This document shows, piece after piece, positions 1 to 8,160 of a stretch of DNA of 13,306 nt (position 1 is its first letter; the number at the start of each line of letters is the position of its first letter). Below the pieces are notes generated by a model. That model was not told the DNA's origin. It searched no databases and saw only the letters and a list, made by a program, of their open reading frames with translations. A program made the position numbers and the translations under genes. Source of the DNA: Pseudomonadota bacterium (GTDB taxonomy: Bacteria > Desulfobacterota > Desulfobacteria > Desulfobacterales > RPRI01); assembly GCA_018819005.1 (NCBI GenBank), contig JAHJQU010000227.1, positions 1-13,306 on the forward strand, in the 5' to 3' direction.

Positions 1-1733
1 AGATAAAGCATCTTCAATAATTCTATGTCCTTGATTTTTCCTGCGCAGAAAAGAGCCGTTTCTTCGTCGTTGATATCCCTTCTTGTCGCAGTTTTAATCA
101 GTAAAAGATGCTCTTCGGCAAGGAAGGTTATAGTCTCGATTTTCTCCTGTTTGAATCCCATCCTTGAAAGAATCCGTTTTACAATTCTTGCACCGCGTTT
201 CGAATGACCTCCGCCAGGTTCACCTTTACCGATATCATGAAGAAGCGCGGCCCAAAGAAGGGCTTTCCGGTTTCTGAGTTCCTGATATAAATTGCCGCAT
301 AACCAGTCGCCTGTTGCATCATCTTCGGTTCCAAAACTTTTAATAGTCCTGATCGTTCGGAGGGAATGCCTGTCGACAGGATATAGATGATACTCATCGA
401 ACTGAATTCTGTTGACTATTCCCTTTATCTCAGGGATGAACCGCTCAAGAAATCCCGTATTTAACATCTCATTAAGCACATTGAATGATGGAGACAGTGA
501 AACCAGAATTTTTTCAAAAGCCCTGACCGCAGAAGCTGAAGCCCTGAAAGCGTCATCTACAAGATATTCGAATTCTCTTATAAGTCTTTTCCCTTCGGCG
601 CTTATCGGAATATTCAGATTGGCGCTTTCTTCAAATATCTTTATTAAAAGCTCCGGTTGTCCTAAAATCTTTTCTGAAGATACAAAATTTAGCGAGCCTC
701 TTTTTGTAATTTCGAGCCCATCAATTTTAGTATGTTTTCCCGTTTTTCTTTTTCGAGTCTGTTTCTTGTCATAGCCAAGTTCATAAAGAAACATAAGGAG
801 CTGCTGTTTTACAAACTCCAGCCTGCCATGAAGTTCTCCCAAAAACATTTCAACCGGCTTATGACCGTTTTCGCTGATGAACTTCATATCCTTTGCAAGT
901 TTTGGTTGATATTCGAAATAGAGCTGATCGCATTTCCTGCCGGTTAAATAGTGCAGCCTGTTTCTTATCTGCCATATAAACGAAAGAGATTCTGAAAGTT
1001 TCATAAATTCATCATGCGAAAAATAACCATAATATTCGAGATCCCGCGGGGTTTTCATATCCGACAGGATTCGGGCTATCCAAAGCATGGTATGATAATC
1101 TCTCAAACCACCCTGCCCTTCCTTTATATTAGGTTCAAGCATGTAGGCTGAATCTCCAAAACGGAGATGCCGTGAAGTATTGCTTTCAACCAGCCAGTTG
1201 ATTATACAATCCGAACTTTTCAAAAGGATCTTCCTGTGGAGCTGCTCCGCCAGCTCCGAATACAGAAGCGACATTCCACATATGAACCTTGCATCCAGAA
1301 GTGATGTGAGTACCTGGTAATCAGACCCGGCAATATTGATACAATCTTTCAAGGAACGGGTTGCATGGCCCACATCAAGACCTATATCCCACATGGGATA
1401 AACAACTTCTTTTATAAGCTGCTCTGTGTTTCCGGGAACCCTGTCCCTGAAAAGAAAAAGGAGATCGACATCGGAATGAATGCACTGCTCCTGACGGCCA
1501 TATCCGCCAAGAGCAATAATGGAAAAAGGATTCCTGTCAATAGCCATTCCCGGGCCTATTATGCTTTTTTCAAAGCCCTCGAAAAAATAATCGTCAAGAA
1601 GTCTTGCATGCCTTTCAAAAAACAGGGGAGTATTATCTTTGAGGAATTCCCCAAAAAGCATCTCCCTTTTCTGCTTCAATATCTTTGAAGCATTTTCATA
1701 TTTAATATTTTGCATGTTTTCTTCGGTTTTCAT
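1..1733 (-). CDS. glnD: PII uridylyltransferase / uridylyl-removing enzyme (partial, C-terminus off the left edge)
   Basis: GlnD adds UMP to PII signal proteins when glutamine is low and removes it when glutamine is high, which controls glutamine synthetase adenylylation and nitrogen gene expression. An open frame runs from ATG 1733 to the left edge without a stop, giving 577 complete codons. Seen: the nucleotidyltransferase motif GGYGR (residues 76-80) followed by SDVD (87-90, Asp88 and Asp90 as metal ligands), a GQGGLRD segment typical of GlnD in the middle, then the HD domain with YHLYPVDRHSL and LLHDIGKGE (His499, Asp500). Family proteins are about 850-900 aa, so the two C-terminal ACT domains should lie outside the window. 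The start has a weak Shine-Dalgarno; ATG 1715 (Met7), preceded by GAAGAA, is an alternative. It follows glnE in the same direction after 295 nt, which may hold its own promoter. Confidence 0.95.
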   Translation of the reverse strand, partial: MKTEENMQNIKYENASKILKQKREMLFGEFLKDNTPLFFERHARLLDDYFFEGFEKSIIGPGMAIDRNPFSIIALGGYGRQEQCIHSDVDLLFLFRDRVPGNTEQLIKEVVYPMWDIGLDVGHATRSLKDCINIAGSDYQVLTSLLDARFICGMSLLYSELAEQLHRKILLKSSDCIINWLVESNTSRHLRFGDSAYMLEPNIKEGQGGLRDYHTMLWIARILSDMKTPRDLEYYGYFSHDEFMKLSESLSFIWQIRNRLHYLTGRKCDQLYFEYQPKLAKDMKFISENGHKPVEMFLGELHGRLEFVKQQLLMFLYELGYDKKQTRKRKTGKHTKIDGLEITKRGSLNFVSSEKILGQPELLIKIFEESANLNIPISAEGKRLIREFEYLVDDAFRASASAVRAFEKILVSLSPSFNVLNEMLNTGFLERFIPEIKGIVNRIQFDEYHLYPVDRHSLRTIRTIKSFGTEDDATGDWLCGNLYQELRNRKALLWAALLHDIGKGEPGGGHSKRGARIVKRILSRMGFKQEKIETITFLAEEHLLLIKTATRRDINDEETALFCAGKIKDIELLKMLY

Positions 1734-2028
1734 AGTCAAGGATTATTGGCTGTTTTTATATTCAGCAATATATGTGCCAATGCATATCAATTTTATATAT
1801 GCAATTAATACAAATGATTGAGAGATAGAATCGCCTTACTATATTTTCGTTGTAATAACAAGAATGTAATTAATTATTACAAATTTGTAAATCAATATGA
1901 ATTGAACACGGGAATTATTATGTTATCAGGGTGGGATTATTATTCCATAAAAAAACGCGGCAAACCGGAACATATTTCTTGCAATTACTATGAATTATAA
2001 CAGGTGCGAAGAGGTGCCTGTTTCTTTA
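1734..2028. other. AT-rich glnE-glnD intergenic region with palindromes
   Basis: This 295-nt gap lies between the glnE stop and the glnD start and has no convincing gene. It holds a perfect 9-bp inverted repeat, TTGTAATAA (1850-1858) and TTATTACAA (1874-1882), with a 15-nt spacer, overlapped by the perfect 14-bp palindrome TTACAAATTTGTAA (1877-1890). They lie about 120-160 nt upstream of glnD, so they could be operator sites for it, but AT-richness makes chance palindromes more likely. Next to the glnE stop, AACAGGTGC (1999-2007) and GTGCCTGTT (2014-2022) can form a hairpin. It pairs better as + strand RNA than in the glnE transcript, so it is a poor glnE terminator. Confidence 0.4.
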
Positions 2029-4917
2029 TCAGGGGTATTTGGTTATTAAGGTATCCCAGATTTTTGTTACCTTATCCTGAAGTTCTTTGAACCTGCCATC
2101 TTCAATTCGGGCGGGTTTTTCCTGGAGACTCAGCCTGTGAGCAGTCAAACGATAAGTCAGATAAGCTTCTTTTAAAAAGTGGGCGGTATAATCATCAATT
2201 ATTTTTGTCTCTGCAAGAGTTTGAAGAATTCTGACATTGTCTGTCCATTTAGTTAACTCAATGTGTTCGCTCGATTTTAAAAGCACGAGGTATTGAACAA
2301 GAAATTCAATATCAACTATCCCTCCGGTATCCTGCTTAAGATCAAAGACCCCTTTTTCAGGTTTTAAATGCTCTTTTCTCATTCTATCTCGCATGGTTAT
2401 AACTTCATCCCGGAGTTTTTCTTTATCTCTGTGGCGGGCAAGCGCCTCCTTCCGGATTTGCTGAAACCTTTCGGCAAGAATACTGTCTCCGCATACAGGC
2501 CTCGCCCTGACAATCGCCTGGTGCTCCCAGGTCCATGCTTCACTCAAAAGGTAATCTTTGCACCCTTCAATATGGCTGACAAGAAGGCCGGAAACGCCGC
2601 TTGGCCGCAGCCTCATATCCGTCTCATAAATCATGCCGGCACGTGTATACGAAGTCAGTGTATGCACAACCCTCTGCCCGAGCCTGGCAAAAAACTGTGA
2701 GTTTTCTATCAACCGGGCGCCATCGATGGTATGGCCGTCTGCTCCGGCATGGAGAAATACAAGATCAAGATCAGAATCATACCCGAGCTCAAGCCCTCCG
2801 AGTTTTCCATATGCAATTACCGCAAAACCCTTTTCACATTTTCTTCCATCCAGAAAGCAACGCGGGCTCCCGTGCTTTTTAACAAGATGCCTCCATGAAA
2901 GCTCAAGCACCTTGTCAATTATAACTTCTGCTATGTATGAAAGATGATCGCTCACTTTCATGAGAGGCAGGCTGCCGGTGATATCCGCAGCAGCAACACG
3001 AAGGGTATTAATCTGTTTGAATATACACAAATCCTCAATTTGATACTCGAGATCCTGTGAGGGGATCATTTCAAGCCGTTTTTCAACTTCATCAGCAAGC
3101 TGCGGTTTTTGAGGAGGAACAAGAAGAGTCCTTGTATCAAGCAGTTCATCAAGAAGAACCGGATGCTGAGCGAGAAAAGAGGTAATCCATGAGCTTGAGG
3201 CAGCCAGCCTGACCAGATGTTTCATGGCCATCTTGCTTTCCAGCAAAAGGGATAGATAGCAGGTACGTCTTTGAATAGCTTTCAGAAGGTCTGTAATCCT
3301 GTTTAAGACAATAAACGGCTCTCCTGATATTCCGGTTTCTCTCAACAAAGAAGGCATCAGTCTGTCCAGTTTCTGCCGTCCGCTGCCGGTAAGGGCTCTT
3401 GTTGAAGGATCGTTCCGAAAATGTTTCAGCAGGCTGACTACCTCATCAGGACGCTCAAAGCCTGCGGATATAAGAATTTTTTTATTCTGCTCCTCCCTGT
3501 TAAGGGATTGCCAGACATCATATAATTCATTTTCAATTTTATCTTCTTCGTTCCCGGAACTGTTTTCTTTGGTTTCAAGAAGGTTGATGAAATGGGCTTG
3601 CACCCCGATCCTGTGTTTGCCGAGCTCTGTTTTAAACAGTTCCCATTCTGCAAATCCCATAGCCGCAGCAAGGCATGCCCTTGCTGCAGGATCTTCCGGA
3701 AGTTCGTGTGTTTGCTGATCCGAAAATTCCTGAAGGCGGTTTTCAACCATACGGAGAAACAGATAAGCCTGCTCAAGCTCATTGCAGGTATTTTCGGGAA
3801 TATAATTCTTTCCTGAAAGAATCCTTAATACCTTTACAACATTGCGCTCCTGAAGAACCGGGACGACACCTCCCCGTATAAGCTGAAATATCTGGGCAAA
3901 AAACTCTATCTCACGGATCCCGCCCGGTCCGAGCTTTATATTCTCTTTCATCTCCTTCTGCATTACCTGAAGGGCAATTTTTTTCTTCATATCCCTAAGG
4001 GACTCTATCGCACCGAAATCAAGATATCTCCGGTAAACAAAAGGCTTGAGCCTTTCCAGGAGCTTTTCTCCGGCAGTCTTATCTCCGGCAACTATCCTGG
4101 CCTTTATCAGAGCGTACCGTTCCCATTCCCGCCCCTGATTCTGGTAATAGTCTTCCATGCTGTCAAAGTTCATAACAAGAGGTCCGCTCTCCCCGTAAGG
4201 GCGAAGGCGAAGATCGACACGAAAAACCATTCCGTCTGAAACCGTAGATCCTATGATACTAATAAACCGGCGGGAAAGTCGGACAAAAAACTCATCATTG
4301 CTGATCGTTTTTTTACCTCCTTTCGTTTCGCCTGCTTCAGAATAAGCAAAAACAAGATCAACATCAGAAGAAAAATTCAGTTCAAAAGCTCCCAGTTTAC
4401 CCATGCCGATAACGACAAGCTTCTGGGGTTCCCCGTCCGGGTTTGCGGGGACTCCAAACTCATCTTTCATAAATTCATACAGCCAGGAAAGAGCAGAATC
4501 AATGCAGGCATCAGCAAAAGCTGAAAGATCTTTAACTGTTTCAGCAAGGCCGGCAAGCCCGGCAAGGTCACGCCAGGCTATTCTGATCATCTCCCGGGAA
4601 CGGAATATTCTTAGTTCCCTTCCGACCTCCTCCTCATTTTTTAAGTCCGAAAAGAGCTGCTTTGTTTTTTTTACATATTCATCATCAGTGTACGATCTTT
4701 TTAGATCTCCTGTCTCTAACATATCGGAAATCACGCCCGGATTCCTTATGCAGCTTTTTGCAATAAAATCACTTAATACAAATACGGTTTTCAGTTCCAA
4801 AAGAAAATCCGGATCGAGTTTGAGATCAATTCCGGTTTCTTTGAGGGCGGCATGAAATGAATCGAGTTTGTTCTTTTGGAGCGGCAGAAGGACTTTTGGA
4901 ATGTCAGGAAGAGGCAT
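2029..4917 (-). CDS. glnE: bifunctional glutamine synthetase adenylyltransferase / adenylyl-removing enzyme
   Basis: GlnE adenylylates a tyrosine of glutamine synthetase to switch it off, and removes the AMP by phosphorolysis to reactivate it, under control of PII and glutamine. The 962-aa length matches the family (about 945-1000). Both nucleotidyltransferase-fold halves are visible. The N-terminal adenylyl-removing half has GMGKLG (171-176), SSDVD (183-187) and RVDLRLRP (233-240). The C-terminal adenylyl-transferring half has AYGKLGG (702-708), SDLD (715-718, Asp716 and Asp718) and ETDMRLRPSG (765-774). Both Asp-x-Asp pairs and the third Asp of each half are intact, so both activities should be present. 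ATG 4917 is preceded by AAGG about 8 nt upstream. It lies between the M48 protease gene and glnD, all in one direction. GlnD sets the PII state that GlnE reads, so this adjacency is functionally coherent. Confidence 0.97.
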   Translation of the reverse strand: MPLPDIPKVLLPLQKNKLDSFHAALKETGIDLKLDPDFLLELKTVFVLSDFIAKSCIRNPGVISDMLETGDLKRSYTDDEYVKKTKQLFSDLKNEEEVGRELRIFRSREMIRIAWRDLAGLAGLAETVKDLSAFADACIDSALSWLYEFMKDEFGVPANPDGEPQKLVVIGMGKLGAFELNFSSDVDLVFAYSEAGETKGGKKTISNDEFFVRLSRRFISIIGSTVSDGMVFRVDLRLRPYGESGPLVMNFDSMEDYYQNQGREWERYALIKARIVAGDKTAGEKLLERLKPFVYRRYLDFGAIESLRDMKKKIALQVMQKEMKENIKLGPGGIREIEFFAQIFQLIRGGVVPVLQERNVVKVLRILSGKNYIPENTCNELEQAYLFLRMVENRLQEFSDQQTHELPEDPAARACLAAAMGFAEWELFKTELGKHRIGVQAHFINLLETKENSSGNEEDKIENELYDVWQSLNREEQNKKILISAGFERPDEVVSLLKHFRNDPSTRALTGSGRQKLDRLMPSLLRETGISGEPFIVLNRITDLLKAIQRRTCYLSLLLESKMAMKHLVRLAASSSWITSFLAQHPVLLDELLDTRTLLVPPQKPQLADEVEKRLEMIPSQDLEYQIEDLCIFKQINTLRVAAADITGSLPLMKVSDHLSYIAEVIIDKVLELSWRHLVKKHGSPRCFLDGRKCEKGFAVIAYGKLGGLELGYDSDLDLVFLHAGADGHTIDGARLIENSQFFARLGQRVVHTLTSYTRAGMIYETDMRLRPSGVSGLLVSHIEGCKDYLLSEAWTWEHQAIVRARPVCGDSILAERFQQIRKEALARHRDKEKLRDEVITMRDRMRKEHLKPEKGVFDLKQDTGGIVDIEFLVQYLVLLKSSEHIELTKWTDNVRILQTLAETKIIDDYTAHFLKEAYLTYRLTAHRLSLQEKPARIEDGRFKELQDKVTKIWDTLITKYP

Positions 4918-5054
4918 GAGTGCCTTTTTTATATTTTTATTGAATTAGGTATTCGTAAAAATTCATCCGTTCTTGATCTTTCTCCCAATTACCTGAAAGA
5001 AAGGGTCTCAAGGTTCGATGTCTCTGACAAAGTTCTTACAGGTTTTCTTTTCAC

Positions 5055-5086
5055 TGGAATCCTTGAACCCTGGAACCCTTGAATCC
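5055..5086 (-). repeat. dispersed GGATTCAAGGG-type intergenic repeat, copy 1
   Basis: Read on the minus strand this 32-nt stretch begins GGATTCAAGGGTTC and continues with variations of the same unit. It matches the segment at 13237-13268 on the plus strand at 25 of 32 positions without gaps. It lies 12 nt past the M48 protease stop, in the 180-nt gap before glnE. The rest of that gap (4918-5054) shows no gene and no clear terminator. Function unknown; the match identifies it as one member of a repeat family. Confidence 0.6.
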
Positions 5087-5097
5087 CCGCAGGATAA

Positions 5098-6444
5098 CTA
5101 TTTAGCCGGTTTAATATATCCCCATTCCACAAGGCGCTGATAAGAATGGGTAGCCTGCTCTCCATTTTTAACTATTTGAAGGTACCTGTTATACTCGAAG
5201 GCCGACTCTTTTATATGCTTCATTTGTTCCTGGCAATACCCTTTATAAAATATCGTATTTGGATTATCAGGAAGAACTTTTTCATAGTTATTGAATTCTT
5301 CATAAGCCGCATCGAAATCCTTTTTTTTCATCTTTGCAAAACCGGAAAATTGATGTGCCTGCGCTTCTCCAGGGTAGACTTGTTTGGCTGTTTCCGCATA
5401 CCTCAAGGCTTCGCCATATTTTTCCTGTATCAAAAGACACTTTGACATCAATACCAGTCCAGCATAATCATTGGGCGCAATAGAAAGAGCCTTTTGGAAA
5501 TGGCCTTCGGCAATGTTATATTTCTGTTTTGCCATTTCAGAATCGCCACTTTGCAATTCATCAATAGCTGCTTTAACAGATCTTAGTTTTGCCGTATTAT
5601 CCATATAACGTTCCCTGTACAGCGGAAGTTTTCTTGAAGATTCATTCAGCCTGCTTACATTTGAAACCGCTGTATTATACCGCTCATCGCTCATCGGATG
5701 GGTAGAAAACATAAGCTCAATTGATCCGGGCTTGTTTTTTGACATTTTCCTTAACATATCCATAAGGCCGATAAAACCATCCGGGCCATAACCGGCTTTA
5801 ATCATATATTCCATTCCAAGGGCGTCTGCTTCGCGTTCGTTGTCTCTGCTGTATGAAGCAAGCAGCATTCCCGACCCGACCATCCCCAGGCTTTCAGCTA
5901 TCTTCCCGTATGTTTGGTTTTTAGCACCTGCAAATACCGCGATACCGCCGACTAAAGCCGAAGTTAATAGACCTTTTGACATCTGCTCGGCTGTATGCCT
6001 CGCATTCACATGTCCAAGCTCATGCCCGAGAAGAGCGGAAAGCTCGGCTTCATTATTCAGGTTAACAAGAATCCCCCTTGTCACGGCAATGCTTCCGCCC
6101 GGGAAAGCATAGGCATTAACATATGCGGCATTAACGCACTGGAATGAATAAGGCATACCGGGGCGGTGCGTTAATGAGGCAATCTTTTTTCCGGTCTGAT
6201 TTATATAGCTGTTTAAACTCTTATCCTGAATAATTCCATAATCGGCAGAAAACTGGTGGGGCGAATTCTTCCTGTCAATCTGCACTTCGGAATCTTCTGA
6301 AACAAGCATAATCTGAGATTGACCGGTAACAGGATTTATTGAACATCCAGTTAAAAAACCGGCAGCTGAAACAGAGAAAAGCCATAAAAAATCACGCCGG
6401 GTCAGTCCCCGAATGTTAATAAAATTTAAATATTTTTTTCCCAT
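5098..6444 (-). CDS. M48-family metalloprotease lipoprotein with C-terminal TPR repeats (BepA-like)
   Basis: Likely an envelope zinc protease that handles misassembled outer-membrane proteins, by analogy with BepA (about 487 aa). The frame is open up to 6552, but ATG 6444 is preferred. It has a strong GGAGG 4 nt upstream, it lies downstream of the best promoter, and it puts the signal at the N-terminus. That gives 448 aa. Residues 15-34 carry a Tat-like TRRDFLW, a hydrophobic stretch and the lipobox LTGC with Cys34 as the lipidated residue, so a Tat-exported lipoprotein is likely. The M48 core has HELGH at 141-145 (His141 and His145 ligands, Glu142 catalytic) and NEREAD, where Glu203 is the third ligand and Asp207 is conserved. 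TPR-like helices occupy about 305-425. It is divergent from fumC with overlapping promoters. Tat rather than Sec export is unusual for the family and is inference from the twin arginine. Confidence 0.9.
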   Translation of the reverse strand: MGKKYLNFINIRGLTRRDFLWLFSVSAAGFLTGCSINPVTGQSQIMLVSEDSEVQIDRKNSPHQFSADYGIIQDKSLNSYINQTGKKIASLTHRPGMPYSFQCVNAAYVNAYAFPGGSIAVTRGILVNLNNEAELSALLGHELGHVNARHTAEQMSKGLLTSALVGGIAVFAGAKNQTYGKIAESLGMVGSGMLLASYSRDNEREADALGMEYMIKAGYGPDGFIGLMDMLRKMSKNKPGSIELMFSTHPMSDERYNTAVSNVSRLNESSRKLPLYRERYMDNTAKLRSVKAAIDELQSGDSEMAKQKYNIAEGHFQKALSIAPNDYAGLVLMSKCLLIQEKYGEALRYAETAKQVYPGEAQAHQFSGFAKMKKKDFDAAYEEFNNYEKVLPDNPNTIFYKGYCQEQMKHIKESAFEYNRYLQIVKNGEQATHSYQRLVEWGYIKPAK

Positions 6445-6488
6445 TTCCCCTCCAAAGGAAAGAATTGTTGCAGTGACCAAAGACAGGA

Positions 6489-6517
6489 TTGACGAAACAT
6501 TGAAAGTTTCATATAAA
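6489..6517 (+). promoter_or_regulatory. candidate sigma70 promoter for fumC
   Basis: TTGACG (6489-6494), a 17-nt spacer and TATAAA (6512-6517) match the consensus at 5 of 6 positions in each box. The predicted start near 6524 leaves a leader of about 92 nt before the fumC ATG at 6616. The spacer contains TGAAAGTTTCA (6501-6511 region), a short palindrome that could be an operator or chance. Confidence 0.6.
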
Positions 6518-6545
6518 TAATAGGAAAGAGGACCCTTTGTGTCAA
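6517..6545 (-). promoter_or_regulatory. candidate sigma70 promoter for the M48 protease gene
   Basis: On the minus strand, a perfect TTGACA (6545-6540) is followed by a 17-nt spacer and TATTAT (6522-6517, 5 of 6). The predicted start near 6510 precedes ATG 6444 by about 66 nt, which supports that start over the upstream ATG at 6552. Its -10 box shares base 6517 with the -10 box of the fumC promoter on the other strand. Confidence 0.65.
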
Positions 6546-6615
6546 CCATCATCTTTGTCGTACGTTTTTGTTGGCAACCGTTTCTTTTTGTTTAAACCCC
6601 AATAAGGATAACCCT

Positions 6616-7986
6616 ATGAAACTCGTTCCGGAAAAAGATTCCATGGGAACAGTTCTTGTGCCGGAAAACGCCTATTTTGGCCCGCAAACCCAAAGAGCCA
6701 TAGAAAATTTCCCCATAAGCGGTCTGGCCCTTCCCTTACCTTTTATATATTCCCTTGCGCTTGTAAAAAAATACTCTGCAACGGTTAACCACGAACTTGG
6801 CCTGTTAAGCGATCAATTATCAAAAGCCATTATTCAGGCTGCAGATGAAGTAACAGAAGGAAAATTCGATAACCAGTTTGTGATAGACGTCTTCCAGACA
6901 GGTTCCGGAACTTCTACCAATATGAATATGAACGAAGTTATATCATCAAGGGCAAATGAGATAATCACAGGCAGGAAAGGAGGAAAAACCCCGGTTCACC
7001 CGAATGATCATGTTAATCTTGGCCAGTCAAGCAATGATGTGATACCTTCTGTTATACATATTTCAGCCTCAATCCTCATAAAAGAGCTACTGATTCCTTC
7101 TCTTGATTCACTTTTAAAGGCTCTTTCAGATAAGGCAAACGAATTCAGGAATATAAATAAACCGGGAAGAACCCACCTGCAGGATGCAGTTCCGGTTACC
7201 CTTGGACAGGAGTTCTCGGGATATGCAAGACAGATTGAGCTCGGCATATCAAGAATAAGCGCATCTCAGGAAAACCTTTATGAGCTTGCTCTTGGCGGAA
7301 CAGCCGTGGGAACTGGATTAAACACACATCCTGAGTTTGCGCAAAAAGTAATAGCTCTGATAGCAGAAAAAACAGGTATTCCCTTTAAGGAGGCAAAAAA
7401 TCACTTCTCAGCACAGGCAGCCCAGGATGCATGCATGGAAACAAGCGGGATATTGAAGACTATAGCGGTAAGCCTTATGAAGATAGCAAATGACATAAGG
7501 TGGCTTTCATCAGGCCCGAGATGCGGAATCGGTGAAATTAATATTCCTTCACTTCAACCCGGTTCATCCATAATGCCGGGAAAAGTCAACCCGGTTATTC
7601 CTGAAGCAGTTCTTCAGGTTGCAGCACAGGTAATCGGCAATGACACAACTATTATGCTTGGAGCCCAGTCCGGCAATTTCGAACTTAACGTCATGCTCCC
7701 TCTGATAGCCTACAATCTTCTTCAGTCGGTCACACTTCTTGCCCGGGCGACAGAAGTCTTTGCAAATAAGTGCATCTCCGGTATTTCCGCAAATGCCTTA
7801 AAATGTCATTCAAACATCGAAAAAAGTATTGCTCTTGCGACTTTTCTTGTTCCTTATACAGGTTATGATAAAGCTGCGTCTCTTGCGAAAAGAGCCTATG
7901 AAACAGGAAAGACTGTAAGAGAGATTGCTCTTGAAGAAAAATTGTTGCCCGAAGAAACATTAACCAGACTTTTAACAGTTTTGTAA
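6616..7986 (+). CDS. fumC: class II fumarate hydratase
   Basis: Class II fumarase interconverts fumarate and malate without an Fe-S cluster, in the cytoplasmic TCA cycle. ATG 6616 is chosen because AAGGAT lies 6 nt upstream; the frame is open to an ATG at 6568, but that extension lacks family similarity. The product is 456 aa (family about 460-470). Signatures: TGSGTSTNMN (95-104), HPNDHVN (128-134), GRTH (184-187, His187 as catalytic-site His) and GSSIMPGKVNP (316-326), with the catalytic serine at 317/318. The aspartase alternative was considered, because NPVIPEAVLQVAAQVIGND also occurs in that family. MPGK rather than MPAK, GNFELNV and YTGYDKAA favour fumarase, and the overall pattern resembles the actinobacterial-type fumarase as I recall it. 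It diverges from the protease gene, and a 126-bp repeat begins 14 nt past its stop. Confidence 0.92.
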   Translation: MKLVPEKDSMGTVLVPENAYFGPQTQRAIENFPISGLALPLPFIYSLALVKKYSATVNHELGLLSDQLSKAIIQAADEVTEGKFDNQFVIDVFQTGSGTSTNMNMNEVISSRANEIITGRKGGKTPVHPNDHVNLGQSSNDVIPSVIHISASILIKELLIPSLDSLLKALSDKANEFRNINKPGRTHLQDAVPVTLGQEFSGYARQIELGISRISASQENLYELALGGTAVGTGLNTHPEFAQKVIALIAEKTGIPFKEAKNHFSAQAAQDACMETSGILKTIAVSLMKIANDIRWLSSGPRCGIGEINIPSLQPGSSIMPGKVNPVIPEAVLQVAAQVIGNDTTIMLGAQSGNFELNVMLPLIAYNLLQSVTLLARATEVFANKCISGISANALKCHSNIEKSIALATFLVPYTGYDKAASLAKRAYETGKTVREIALEEKLLPEETLTRLLTVL

Positions 7987-8000
7987 AAAACCGAATTTCA

Positions 8001-8126
8001 GACGGCAAAGTAAAAAATTCATTATGCAAGGCGCACGAATCTTGAGGAATGAAGCGTACCGACGGGTACGCTGCAATGACGAAAGATGAAGTGCAACACA
8101 GCAGAATGACTTTTTACAAAGCCGTC
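8001..8126 (+). mobile_element. 126-bp MITE-like repeat, copy 1
   Basis: The ends form an imperfect terminal inverted repeat: GACGGCAAAGTAAAAA (8001-8016) and TTTTTACAAAGCCGTC (8111-8126) pair at 13 of 16 positions. A perfect hairpin AGCGTACC-GACG-GGTACGCT sits at the centre (8053-8072). The reverse complement of 11592-11717 matches it over exactly 126 bp with 14 mismatches and no gaps (about 89%); five of the mismatches fall in the hairpin loop region. No transposase is encoded, so this is a non-autonomous element or a REP-like repeat. No clear target-site duplication was seen. It fills most of the gap between fumC and the small Cys-rich gene. Confidence 0.8.
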
Positions 8127-8160
8127 ACTTTTAACATAAATGAAAAACCGGAGGTGAACT

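Noticed and set aside
179..1688. Several open frames of 60-120 codons on both strands in this stretch
   Set aside because: They overlap the continuous glnD frame, which has clear family motifs. None of them shows a recognisable domain.
1818..2000. A 60-codon plus-strand frame in the glnE-glnD gap, with a segment LSGWDYYS faintly like the start of REP-associated transposases
   Set aside because: No ribosome-binding site, AT-rich composition, and the likeness covers only a few residues. There is no catalytic motif.
1999..2022. Hairpin AACAGGTGC/GTGCCTGTT as a glnE terminator
   Set aside because: Two pairs are G-T wobbles only in plus-strand RNA and become mismatches in the glnE transcript, and only a weak AT-rich tail follows.
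2368..4855. Plus-strand open frames of 70-150 codons antisense to glnE
   Set aside because: They lie opposite an intact 962-aa GlnE with both catalytic halves. No ribosome-binding sites or domains were recognised.
6445..6615. N-terminal extensions of the protease (to 6552) and fumarase (to 6568)
   Set aside because: The extensions lack ribosome-binding sites and family similarity. The protease extension would begin upstream of its own predicted transcription start and would bury the lipoprotein signal.
6616..7986. Aspartate ammonia-lyase as the identity of the fumC product
   Set aside because: It has MPGK rather than MPAK, plus GNFELNV and TGYDKAA, which are fumarase features. The shared NPVIPEA stretch is not diagnostic.
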